Assembly: GCA_001603595.1 (NCBI GenBank)
Contig: LUZK01000027.1
Span: 1 to 32,490, forward strand
Direction: 5' to 3'
Length of the DNA stretch: 32,490 bases
DNA from: Bacteroidales bacterium Bact_19
GTDB lineage: Bacteria > Bacteroidota > Bacteroidia > Bacteroidales > ML635J-15
In this document: piece by piece, positions 1 to 8,165 of the stretch
How the letters are laid out: every line of letters starts with the position of its first letter
How positions within the stretch are numbered: the first letter of the stretch is position 1
Notes under the pieces: generated by a model
What the model was told of the DNA's origin: nothing
The model's database searches: none
Seen by the model: the letters and a program-made list of their open reading frames with translations, nothing else
Program-made: the position numbers and the translations under genes

Positions 1-231
1 GTATAAAGCAAATACAAGCCACTCTGAAGTTTCGTCAATTATCGTTGTTTGAATTCCTCCATGAATAATATTTTTCCAACCGTCGAATTTGTGGTCGGGA
101 TTCCAGATGCAAAATAATTTTTTATCATCTAAATGAAAATTTAACTTTAATCCGTGTTCATTAAAAGGAGAACACCCGAAACATCCAAAATTTTTGTCTT
201 TTTTTGCAAAGGCATTATTTATTTTTTTCAT
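1..231 (-). CDS. PaaI-like hotdog-fold thioesterase, C-terminus missing
   Basis: I read this gene directly on the minus strand. ATG is at 231 and the frame is open for 77 codons to the left edge, so only the N-terminal half is present. Two features recall the PaaI/HGG thioesterase family, which hydrolyses acyl-CoA thioesters: an early CFGCSPFNEHGLKL segment (residues 17-30), like the C-x2-C..N..GL leader of many members, and HGGIQTTIIDE (residues 57-67), the HGG loop plus the acidic residue of the hotdog active site. Full-length members have about 140-160 residues, so 60-80 are outside the window. The substrate cannot be inferred. It lies downstream of, and on the same strand as, the protease at 375-3389, with the inverted repeat between them. 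Confidence 0.75.
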   Translation of the reverse strand, partial: MKKINNAFAKKDKNFGCFGCSPFNEHGLKLNFHLDDKKLFCIWNPDHKFDGWKNIIHGGIQTTIIDETSEWLVFALY

Positions 232-244
232 AATAATTAGAATA

Positions 245-364
245 AAAAAGAGACCGTCTAAAAATCAGGGATTTGTCATTTAGAATCGAATAATTGACTG
301 TTGTGTCATCTTTGTATACTAATAAAACAAATCTCTGAAATACTTTTTAGACGATCTCTTTTAA
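245..364. repeat. 120 bp imperfect inverted repeat (possible MITE/IS remnant or hairpin terminator)
   Basis: The left arm (about 247-274) reads AGAGACCGTCTAAAAA then TCAGGGATTTGT. The right arm (about 327-361) is its reverse complement, with one mismatch in each half and four to five extra bases between the halves. About 50 bp of unique AT-rich sequence separates the arms. No open frame lies inside and I could not identify a clean target-site duplication. Arms this long, with GAGAC at the outer tips, look like the termini of a small non-autonomous element. A long hairpin ending transcription of the protease gene at 375-3389 is also possible. I saw no second copy in the window. Confidence 0.5.
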
Positions 365-374
365 ATTTTAAAAT

Positions 375-3300
375 TTAGTAATTATAAATTGTGATTTTTG
401 AACGATATTTTTTACCGTCAATTTTTATTTCAACTATATAAATACCCTGTTTTAGCGAATTTAAGTCAATTGTATTTTTAGTTGAATTTAAATTGGTTTT
501 CAAAACTTCATTTCCTATGATATTTATTATGCTGAGTTCAGCATTAGTAGTTGGAATATTGATATTTAAGATGCCATTTGTTGGATTCGGATAAATTTGT
601 ATCATCGAAAGTACAGCATCGTCAATGTTTGAACAGTTGTTAACTGTAATATAATTATTCTTTGTTTGAGTATTTGATCCACTTCCATTTGAAACAGTCA
701 AACTTACAGAATATGTTCCGGGAGTGTTGTAAACAACAGTTGGATTTTGTTGAGTACTACTGCTTGGCGTTCCACCCGGGAATGACCAGTTCCATGAAGT
801 CGGATTATTAGTAGATTGATCAGTAAAATTTACAATACCTCCGGCACATAATACTGTTGGATTTCCGGTGAAATTTGCAGTAGGAGCACAATTGTTTACA
901 GTAATGTAATTGTTTTTTGTCATGGTATTATTGCCACCTTGGTTCGAGACTGTGAGGCTTACATTATAAACGCCGGGAGTATTATAAGTAACAACCGGAT
1001 TTTGTTGAGTACTTGTACTCGGTGTACCTCCCGGGAAAGACCATGACCATGATGTTGGATTATTTGTCGAAAGATCAGTGAAAGTTACCGATCCACCATT
1101 ACATAAGCTGGTTGGAGTACCGCTGAAATTGGCTGTGGGAGGAGTTACTGCCGGTGAAGTATTTATTTTTATATCATCAATAAAGAATGCAAAAGCATCG
1201 TTAGAAACACACTGAATAGCTAAATATACATTCTGACCATTATAAGCATTCAGGTCATATGTGTATTGAGTCCAGGTAGTTGGAGCTTCAACATAAGAAC
1301 CCGGAGATATTTTTATGAAGCTGCCAATATTGTTGTTTGTGGTCGAGATATAAACGTTAAATCTTTCAAGACCCCATTGATTTGTTACAGATTTTGCCCA
1401 AAAACTGAATGAAGAATTAGATTGAAGACTAATTTGTGGAGTTATAAACCAATCATTATTTGGTGGTGTGGTGGCTGAAAAACAAGCCCCATATTTGCTT
1501 CCTTGATTAGATGCCCATTCTCCCGTTGCTGCTGGTGTAGTAGCTGAAGGATTAAATGCTATATATGAACCTGTGTAACCTTCGTTAGTGAAATCATAGC
1601 TTTGTGATCCATAACTTGCTGAGCCATCACCATCGTAAGTAGTACATGGAGAAAATTGATCAACTACAAAATTAGTACATGCTTCAAAATCATAAGTGAA
1701 TCCAGACCCAGGTGATACTACTGTAATATATCCGTTTTTGGTTTCAGTTGCATTCTGACTTCCTGTTGAAACCGTTAATGAAACATTGTAGACACCCGGA
1801 GTATTGTATGTAATTACAGGATTGGCCGATGTTGATGTAGAAGGTGTTCCTCCTTGGAATGTCCACGATCTTGAGGTAATTGTTCCTCCTGTTGATAAAT
1901 CAGTGAAACTAACTGTTCCTCCAGCATTTAAGTACGTTGGTGTGCCACTGAAATTACATACCAAACCAACATCATTAGGATCATATAATTGACATTGAGT
2001 CGCAGAACCTGACGGATCAAGCCAAGGCTTTAATTGTAGATCGTTAGTTGTACCGTTTGCTGTCCAATGTGATGACATTTTTCCGTACAAGTCTGGTTGA
2101 TTTGTTGCTGTACAATAAGAAGAACCTCCTGATAATGTTCCAATAATTAAACCATTATTATCAAAAATCGGAGAGCCTGAACTTCCACCTTCTGTTACAC
2201 CATGTCCGTTGGCAGTTTGTGCCCAATAAACTCTCCAGTGTGCATTAGTCATGCCTCCCGACCAAGTAGCTGTTGATAATGCAGTAGTATAAGTCGAAAT
2301 CTTTTTAATATCTCCACTTGGGTGGTGGATACTTACTCCAGAAGAACTTCCTACATTATTGTTTCGCCACCCATTGTACACAGCTCCTATGTTTTTTAAA
2401 TTCAAAGCTGTTGTATTTAATTGCAATAATAAGAAGTCAGATCCTCCATCGATTGGACCTCTTGCTTTTTTTACACATCCAGTTATATTGTTTCCTGAAG
2501 GCTCTGATGTTGCTGTACATCCGGGACTCTCGTAGTTAAATCTGAAAATCCATTGATTCATGTTTGAAGCGCTAGCAGTACCTCCACAATGATCTGCAGT
2601 TAAAAAATAGGGTGTCCCATCTTGAGTTGTATTATTAACCAATGATCCAGTACAGTATCCTGCAGAATAGCCTTCAACTACATAAATTCTAGCTACCCCT
2701 TTTTGCTGTTTTCTCCAATTGTTGCCTTCCGAACAATTAACATTTACGTGGCAATCATCCGAAGCTCCATATCCTGTTCCTTTTCCGCTTCTATTATCGA
2801 ATAAACTTTCACCACGATAAAAATATGAAAATGCACTAATTTTAATATGCGGTGGAATAGGATCTTTTACCATTCCATCTTCTGATTTTACTTTAGGTGC
2901 ACTATATTCAATTATAGCTTCATTACCAAATAAAACTCCAATTGCATATTCAGCTCTCAAAGGATTATCTTCAGAAGTGTATGGGCCTAAAATTACACTA
3001 TTATCCGGATTGTAAACAAAAAGTTTTGATCCAACCGGTAACTCGAAATAATCAAAATGTAAAACACATGATTTTGCTCCTTCAGATGAAATTCTCAATC
3101 TCCAAATATCTGTCCCGTCTGATAGCTTATCCCAGGTACCGGAGTTTTGTGGAGTTAAATCTACAGGTAACAAACGTGCTACCTTATACATCTGTCCATT
3201 TTTTTCATCAATTTCATCTTCTATTCTAATCAATTCCATTGATGGTGGTTCAACAAAAACATGATCTACATTATCAAGGTTTGATTTATCTTTAAAACTG

Positions 3301-3389
3301 TCGGGAAGTATCCCGGTGTTGATTTGAGCAAAAGTTGATATGCTCAACAATGAAAAAATAGATAGCAACAAATAGTAAATTCTCCTCAT
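375..3389 (-). CDS. Secreted trypsin-like (lysyl endopeptidase-type) serine protease, T9SS type A cargo
   Basis: This 1004-residue multidomain exoprotease starts with a signal peptide (1-21, ending STFAQ). A propeptide-like region (about 22-200) follows, then a chymotrypsin-fold domain (about 205-465). Likely catalytic residues are His267 (LTADHCGG), Asp318 (GGSDFLLL) and Ser404 (EGGSSGSPIF). The cysteine-rich DDCHVNVNC entry segment resembles Achromobacter lysyl endopeptidase. Next come PKD domain 1 (about 478-557), a gingipain-type cleaved-adhesin/MAM-like domain (about 565-745, ending FFIDDIKI), PKD 2 (751-834), PKD 3 (835-921) and a type A sorting domain (about 930-1004, IYPNPTNGILNI). 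It is probably exported by Sec, carried across the outer membrane by T9SS, and released or anchored after removal of the sorting domain. It is transcribed alone, divergently from mnmD, with a good -7 box upstream. Cleavage after lysine is a family inference only. Confidence 0.9.
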   Translation of the reverse strand: MRRIYYLLLSIFSLLSISTFAQINTGILPDSFKDKSNLDNVDHVFVEPPSMELIRIEDEIDEKNGQMYKVARLLPVDLTPQNSGTWDKLSDGTDIWRLRISSEGAKSCVLHFDYFELPVGSKLFVYNPDNSVILGPYTSEDNPLRAEYAIGVLFGNEAIIEYSAPKVKSEDGMVKDPIPPHIKISAFSYFYRGESLFDNRSGKGTGYGASDDCHVNVNCSEGNNWRKQQKGVARIYVVEGYSAGYCTGSLVNNTTQDGTPYFLTADHCGGTASASNMNQWIFRFNYESPGCTATSEPSGNNITGCVKKARGPIDGGSDFLLLQLNTTALNLKNIGAVYNGWRNNNVGSSSGVSIHHPSGDIKKISTYTTALSTATWSGGMTNAHWRVYWAQTANGHGVTEGGSSGSPIFDNNGLIIGTLSGGSSYCTATNQPDLYGKMSSHWTANGTTNDLQLKPWLDPSGSATQCQLYDPNDVGLVCNFSGTPTYLNAGGTVSFTDLSTGGTITSRSWTFQGGTPSTSTSANPVITYNTPGVYNVSLTVSTGSQNATETKNGYITVVSPGSGFTYDFEACTNFVVDQFSPCTTYDGDGSASYGSQSYDFTNEGYTGSYIAFNPSATTPAATGEWASNQGSKYGACFSATTPPNNDWFITPQISLQSNSSFSFWAKSVTNQWGLERFNVYISTTNNNIGSFIKISPGSYVEAPTTWTQYTYDLNAYNGQNVYLAIQCVSNDAFAFFIDDIKINTSPAVTPPTANFSGTPTSLCNGGSVTFTDLSTNNPTSWSWSFPGGTPSTSTQQNPVVTYNTPGVYNVSLTVSNQGGNNTMTKNNYITVNNCAPTANFTGNPTVLCAGGIVNFTDQSTNNPTSWNWSFPGGTPSSSTQQNPTVVYNTPGTYSVSLTVSNGSGSNTQTKNNYITVNNCSNIDDAVLSMIQIYPNPTNGILNINIPTTNAELSIINIIGNEVLKTNLNSTKNTIDLNSLKQGIYIVEIKIDGKKYRSKITIYNY
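627..1139 (-). repeat. Tandem PKD-domain repeat inside the trypsin-like protease
   Basis: Two adjacent units of about 84-87 codons (888-1139 and 627-887) encode nearly the same PKD domain. Both carry NNPTSW(S/N)WSFPGGTPS, the shared STQQNP segment and YNTPG(V/T)Y(N/S)VSLTVSN. Both are followed by a TKNNYITVNNC linker. The likeness also shows at DNA level, pointing to fairly recent duplication. A more diverged third unit sits at about 1719-1958. PKD domains are beta-sandwich spacers or binding modules common in secreted hydrolases. Confidence 0.85.
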
Positions 3390-3427
3390 AAAAAGTTTAT
3401 TTAAAAATTTAAAAACAATTCTTGAGA

Positions 3428-3435
3428 CAAATATA
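3428..3435 (-). promoter_or_regulatory. Bacteroidota -7 box for the trypsin-like protease
   Basis: On the minus strand the sequence is TATATTTG, a perfect match to the TAnnTTTG -7 element recognised by the Bacteroidota primary sigma factor. It lies 38 bases before the ATG at 3389. I see no convincing TTTG -33 element at the usual spacing. Confidence 0.55.
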
Positions 3436-3442
3436 AAAAAAT

Positions 3443-3474
3443 TTTGGTTGCATTAAATTAATAAAATATATTAT
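3443..3474 (+). promoter_or_regulatory. Possible mnmD promoter
   Basis: TTTG at 3443-3446 is followed after 20 bases by TATATTAT at 3467-3474, 28 bases before the mnmD ATG. The spacing fits a Bacteroidota -33/-7 pair, but the -7 box has two mismatches from TAnnTTTG. It shares the 113 bp divergent intergenic region with the opposite-strand protease promoter. Confidence 0.3.
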
Positions 3475-3502
3475 AATTGCAGAAAACATTTACATAAGAT
3501 TT

Positions 3503-4147
3503 ATGGATGATTTAATTCAAACTTCTGATGGATCATATACATTATTTTCAGAACGTTTTAATCAACATTTTCACAGCATTAATGGTGCAAAAACAGAATC
3601 ACTACATATTTATATTAACCTAGGATTAAAAAATTTTAAAAATTCTAAAATTTCTATCCTAGAGATTGGGTATGGTACAGGATTAAATGCAATATTAACT
3701 TATTTGCACAATACCGATCTGAATAATCTAATTTTTTATCATGGAATTGATAATAATATTATTCCAAAACATAGTTTTGATAAAATTTTTTCTTTTATCA
3801 CTAATAATGATGATGAAATTGAAAAGTTTTATTTATCAGGTACACAGGATGTTTATATCAGTGATGATTTTTTGCTGCATAAAGAATTAATTGACTTTAA
3901 TAAATTTATTCCTACAAAAAATTACGATATTATTTATTTTGATGCTTTTTCTCCTGAAGTACAACCTGATATGTGGAGCTATGCTAATCTGGGAAAAATT
4001 ATAAATTCACTAAATCAAGGTGGAATTTTTGTTACATATTGTGTTCAAGGCAAAATCAAACAAACATTAAGAGACTTTGGATTGAATGTAAAACGTTATC
4101 CTGGACCGCCTGGAAAAAGACATGTTTTACGTGCAACCAAAATTTGA
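3503..4147 (+). CDS. mnmD: tRNA 5-methylaminomethyl-2-thiouridine methyltransferase MnmD
   Basis: This 214-residue SAM-dependent methyltransferase corresponds to the MnmC2/DUF752 half of E. coli MnmC. It catalyses the last methylation to mnm5(s2)U at the wobble position of certain tRNAs. The SAM-binding loop is ILEIGYGTGLNA (52-63). The family motif FDAFSPE spans 146-152. The C-terminal RYPGPPGKRHVLRA signature covers 198-211. The early DGSYTLFSERFNQHFHS segment (9-24) is the substrate-side signature of the family. There is no FAD-dependent oxidoreductase domain, so this is the stand-alone form. It is apparently monocistronic, divergent from the protease on its left and followed by an 87 bp gap carrying the promoter of the next gene. 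Confidence 0.9.
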   Translation: MDDLIQTSDGSYTLFSERFNQHFHSINGAKTESLHIYINLGLKNFKNSKISILEIGYGTGLNAILTYLHNTDLNNLIFYHGIDNNIIPKHSFDKIFSFITNNDDEIEKFYLSGTQDVYISDDFLLHKELIDFNKFIPTKNYDIIYFDAFSPEVQPDMWSYANLGKIINSLNQGGIFVTYCVQGKIKQTLRDFGLNVKRYPGPPGKRHVLRATKI

Positions 4148-4187
4148 AAAATTTAATTTATTGTTCCGAATTATAATTAAAAATTTT

Positions 4188-4195
4188 TATTTTTG
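4188..4195 (+). promoter_or_regulatory. Bacteroidota -7 box for the subtilase
   Basis: TATTTTTG matches TAnnTTTG exactly and lies 39 bases before the ATG at 4235, within the 87 bp between mnmD and the protease gene. No strong -33 TTTG is visible at 19-21 bases upstream. Confidence 0.5.
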
Positions 4196-4234
4196 AGTGC
4201 TTAACTTTTTTTATTAACCTTAAAAATTTTATTT

Positions 4235-7200
4235 ATGAGAATTTTTAGTTTATATGTTTTTTTATTATTATTCTCAAGCTTGTTTTGCATAAATCAAGTT
4301 ATGAGTCAAACAGTTAACCGTTTTTGGGTTGACGGCAGAATTTATTTTAAAATTAAGGACAATGCTACTTTAAATGTAGCAAACGACAAAGGAATAATCA
4401 ATCCACGGGAAGTTTATTTCCTTCGCAATTTAGTTGACAAATATGGAATAACCGAAATGGTTATGCCGTTTATGTCTGCTAAAAGCGAAACAATTCAAAG
4501 AACATTTAGATTACATTTCGAAAATATTTTCGAAGTAGAAAATTTAATAAAGGAATTAAGCCGTCATCCGGACATTGAATATGCAGAGCCTGCCCCGTTA
4601 TTTTTTATTTCGTTGATCCCGAATGATACTTATTATAATACAAATTTGAGTGGGGGACTTTTATATGGTTCAGCTAATTCATCCTGGCACTTAAATTTAA
4701 TTAATGCTTCAGCCGCATGGGATGTAACAACAGGAGATCCCAATATAGTAGTTGCTGTTCTTGATAATGCTATCTGGATTGATCATCCAGATCTGCAAAA
4801 TAAAGTTGTTCATGCTGTTGACCTTGGAAATGGTGATGATAATCCAAATCCTCCACAGGCAACTTATATATGGTCTCACGGAACGCATTCTGCTGGTTTA
4901 ATTGCAGCCGAAACTAATAATGGTATTGGGATTGCTTCTATTGGATATAATGTTAGTTTAATGGCTATAAAGTTAGGAGATGATGCTAGTGACGGACAGG
5001 CAATGGCCGCTGGTTATGAAGGGATAATTTATGCTGCCGATCATGGTGCTGATGTTATAAATATGTCATGGGGTTCTCCTCAATTTTTTCAAACAATGCA
5101 AAATATCGTAAATTATGCATATAATAAAGGGTGTGTGATGGTAGGAGCAGCAGGTAATAATGGAAATGGGATGGAAACCCAAATGAATCCTGATATTCCG
5201 GTTAACTACGTTGGATATCCGGCGGCTCTTAATCATGTGATTGCAGTCGGATCATGTAATGTTGATGATAAAAAATCTGATTTTTCAAATTACGGAACCT
5301 GGATTGACGTTCTTTCTCCGGGAGGATATGCAACAAATGGAATTATGGGTATTGGAGCTTTTTCAGTATTAAGTACTACAGCTTCTCTTGCCGGAACTGT
5401 AACTCAGTCATTATCTGGGGAAGGTGGTGGTGCTGCTACTTTCGGTGTTTCCGGAAATTATGATATTATGCAAGGTACATCAATGGCTGCTCCAATTACT
5501 TCAGGTCTTTGTGCTTTAATGCTATCAGCTAATCCTAATCTTACTCCAGAAGAATTGACAAACATTTTAAAATCAACTTGTGTCAATGTTAATGCCCAAA
5601 ATCCTAATTTTATTGACAGTATAGGAGCCGGTAGGATTGATGCTGCTGCTGCAGTAACAGCCGCGGCTGCTTCAGTATCTCCACTGGTTGCTAATTTTAT
5701 GGCTGATAATGTTGTAATTAGTACGGAAGGTATTGTTAATTTTACAGACCTTTCTATAGGAAATCCAACTTCATGGTCATGGGTATTTGAAGGAGGAACA
5801 CCAAGTAACAGTAATGAACAAAATCCCCAAAATATACAATACAATGAGCCTGGTATATATTCAGTGACTCTCACAGTTGGTGATGGAACAAATCAGGATA
5901 CCGAAGTTAAAACCGCATTTATAATTGTTGGTCAAAGTGGTAGTATTGCTCAAAGTGGATGGATAGAGCAAAATACCAGATTTTCTTCACCATATAGAGG
6001 AGTTTTCCATACCAAAATTGTTGACCCAAATACAGTTTGGATTCTAACCTATGACGGAACAGGAGGTAGTATAACTCGTGATTTTGCTAGAACTACTGAT
6101 GGTGGTGTTAACTGGATTCCGGGTACAATTGACATTCCAACAAATTATGCACCAGGGGATCTTTCTGCAGTTGATGGATTAAAAGCATGGATTACTGTAT
6201 ATGACGTTAATGGTGGTGGAAGAATTTACAAAACCGAAGATGGCGGGCAAACTTGGATTCATCAGGAATCGGCTTTATTTAACAATTCTGCAAGTTTTCC
6301 AAATGTAATTCACATGTTTAATGAAAATGAAGGCTATTGTCAAGGTGATCCGATTAATGGTGAATTCGAAATATATGTTACTTCCAATGGTGGTGATACT
6401 TGGACTTTAGTTTCGGGCAGCAACATTCCAAACCCACAGTCTGGCGAAATGGGATGGACTGGAGTTGCTGATGCTGTTGGTAATACTGTTTGGTTCGGTA
6501 CAAATAAGGGCAGAATATATAAATCAACCGATAAAGGAAATACTTGGCAAGTATATAGTACTGGTCAGGCTAATGTAAGCCGTTTGTCATTTGCTGATGA
6601 AAATAATGGAGTAGCAATTTGTGCAGTTTATGACCAACAATCCGGACAACTTCAAAGCTGGAAAATGATTAAAACTAATAATGGTGGTGTAAATTGGTCA
6701 GAAATACCTGTTCAAAGTGCTTACTTATCTGATGTTTCTGCTGTCTCAGGTACCCCAGGAATGTATGTAGGTGTAAAAATTGCTCAAATCCCTGAACAAA
6801 ATTTCTCCGCATATAGTCTTGATTATGGAACCACATGGACAATGATTGATGATTCAATTCAATATACAAATGTCCAAATGTATAACGCCAATATTGGATG
6901 GGCAGGAGGTTTTAACTGGGATCAAAATACGGGAGGTATTTATAAATGGGTTGGATTACCATCTTCGGATGAACCTTATTTTGTTTCTTCTCCTATTCTC
7001 GATGTAATTTCTCTCGAAAATTATGTTTACAATATCAATGCAGTCGATCCTAATAACCTCGCTCTCACAATTACCGCTACAGAAAAACCATCTTGGTTAA
7101 ATATTGTTGATAATGGTAACGGTTCCGCTGTATTATCTGGAGTTGCTCCAACAATCCCGGGAATTACCGAAACCTATAATGTAACTCTTAGGGCTTCGAA

Positions 7201-8053
7201 TGGAATGTATCATGCAGAACAACAATTTACTATTACTGTTCATACAAATAACACCACTCCTTATTTTGAAAATGAAGAAACAATTTTAAATCATGTCCAA
7301 TATATCCCATTTGAGTATGAAATTATTGCACATGATGATGACAACGACCAAATCACATTAACTGCAATAACTTTGCCTTCATGGGCAAATTTTGTTAATA
7401 ACGGAGATGGAACAGGTTTGATTACCGGCACTCCAACTTCAACAAGTTCACTTGGCTATCAATTTGTTATTAAAGCTGCGGATCAACTCTTCGAAACAAC
7501 TTATACTTTCCGAGTAAAAGTAACTGCCAATGGAGCACCATATTTCGTATCTCAACCGGTTACATCTGCAACCCAGAATGTTAGTTATGTTTATAATATT
7601 GCTGCTGAAGATCCGGAAAATGAAATAATAACCATTACAGCAACTGTTATTCCTGAATGGCTTACTCTTGTTGATAATGGTGATGGTACAGCAATTCTAG
7701 CAGGTACTCCGTCCGAAGCTCCTGTGGCAGGTTATGCCGTAACTTTAAATGTTACAGATTCTCACAACTCTGCAGAACAATCTTTTGTGATAGATGTTAC
7801 ACCTAATTTAGTTGATGATTTTGGTTACGGAGTTGTAAAAATTTATCCTAATCCTGTTTCAGATGTCTTAATAGTTACAAATTCTCAAAACTGTAAATAC
7901 GAAATTTCTGATATTACAGGTAGAGTTTTAAAAGTAGGGTTTATTTACGAACCTGAATATAAAATAGACATTTCTGAATTATCTAATGCTCAATTGATTA
8001 TTAAACTATCAAATGAACAAAAAGTTCTTGTTGTGAAAGTTTTGAAGATGTAA
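4235..8053 (+). CDS. Secreted subtilisin-like (S8) protease with beta-propeller and Ig-like domains, T9SS type A cargo
   Basis: 1272 residues. The signal peptide (1-25) ends NQVMSQ, and an inhibitor-I9-like propeptide covers about 28-125. The S8 catalytic domain (about 150-475) has Asp177 (VVAVLDNAI), His215 (SHGTHSAGLIAA), oxyanion Asn308 (GAAGNNGN) and Ser416 (QGTSMAAP). A PKD domain (about 484-566) follows. Next is a YCF48/BNR-like propeller (about 575-910) with recurring TxDGGxxW motifs such as TTDGGVNW, TEDGGQTW, TSNGGDTW and STDKGNTW. Three putative-Ig (He_PIG-like) domains (about 912-1003, 1008-1097, 1101-1191) repeat the pattern PxWLxxVDNGDGTAxLxGTP. The C-terminal type A sorting domain (about 1200-1272) begins KIYPNP. 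It likely acts outside the cell; the propeller and Ig domains suggest binding of a polymer or surface. One oddity is that the first catalytic motif reads D-N-A instead of the usual D-(T/S)-G. Confidence 0.9.
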   Translation: MRIFSLYVFLLLFSSLFCINQVMSQTVNRFWVDGRIYFKIKDNATLNVANDKGIINPREVYFLRNLVDKYGITEMVMPFMSAKSETIQRTFRLHFENIFEVENLIKELSRHPDIEYAEPAPLFFISLIPNDTYYNTNLSGGLLYGSANSSWHLNLINASAAWDVTTGDPNIVVAVLDNAIWIDHPDLQNKVVHAVDLGNGDDNPNPPQATYIWSHGTHSAGLIAAETNNGIGIASIGYNVSLMAIKLGDDASDGQAMAAGYEGIIYAADHGADVINMSWGSPQFFQTMQNIVNYAYNKGCVMVGAAGNNGNGMETQMNPDIPVNYVGYPAALNHVIAVGSCNVDDKKSDFSNYGTWIDVLSPGGYATNGIMGIGAFSVLSTTASLAGTVTQSLSGEGGGAATFGVSGNYDIMQGTSMAAPITSGLCALMLSANPNLTPEELTNILKSTCVNVNAQNPNFIDSIGAGRIDAAAAVTAAAASVSPLVANFMADNVVISTEGIVNFTDLSIGNPTSWSWVFEGGTPSNSNEQNPQNIQYNEPGIYSVTLTVGDGTNQDTEVKTAFIIVGQSGSIAQSGWIEQNTRFSSPYRGVFHTKIVDPNTVWILTYDGTGGSITRDFARTTDGGVNWIPGTIDIPTNYAPGDLSAVDGLKAWITVYDVNGGGRIYKTEDGGQTWIHQESALFNNSASFPNVIHMFNENEGYCQGDPINGEFEIYVTSNGGDTWTLVSGSNIPNPQSGEMGWTGVADAVGNTVWFGTNKGRIYKSTDKGNTWQVYSTGQANVSRLSFADENNGVAICAVYDQQSGQLQSWKMIKTNNGGVNWSEIPVQSAYLSDVSAVSGTPGMYVGVKIAQIPEQNFSAYSLDYGTTWTMIDDSIQYTNVQMYNANIGWAGGFNWDQNTGGIYKWVGLPSSDEPYFVSSPILDVISLENYVYNINAVDPNNLALTITATEKPSWLNIVDNGNGSAVLSGVAPTIPGITETYNVTLRASNGMYHAEQQFTITVHTNNTTPYFENEETILNHVQYIPFEYEIIAHDDDNDQITLTAITLPSWANFVNNGDGTGLITGTPTSTSSLGYQFVIKAADQLFETTYTFRVKVTANGAPYFVSQPVTSATQNVSYVYNIAAEDPENEIITITATVIPEWLTLVDNGDGTAILAGTPSEAPVAGYAVTLNVTDSHNSAEQSFVIDVTPNLVDDFGYGVVKIYPNPVSDVLIVTNSQNCKYEISDITGRVLKVGFIYEPEYKIDISELSNAQLIIKLSNEQKVLVVKVLKM

Positions 8054-8072
8054 TCTGTTTGTTGATATAATT

Positions 8073-8156
8073 TTACACCTCAAAAGTATTATAGTTTTTG
8101 ATTTATTGTAAAAAAAATACAGCAATAGACACAAAATCTGTAATTTTGGGGTGTAA
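8073..8156. repeat. 13 bp inverted repeat spanning the promoter of the membrane-GNAT gene
   Basis: TTACACCTCAAAA (8073-8085) and TTTTGGGGTGTAA (8144-8156) are reverse complements with one mismatch, 58 bases apart. The right arm overlaps the -7 box at 8141-8148. It could be an operator pair for a repressor or a long hairpin ending the subtilase transcript. There is no U-tract directly after the left arm, though a run of T follows the right arm. Confidence 0.45.
8141..8148 (+). promoter_or_regulatory. Bacteroidota -7 box for the membrane-GNAT gene
   Basis: TAATTTTG is an exact TAnnTTTG match ending 17 bases before the ATG at 8166, which would give a very short leader. It overlaps the right arm of the 13 bp inverted repeat. 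Confidence 0.4.
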
Positions 8157-8165
8157 TTTTTTTGT

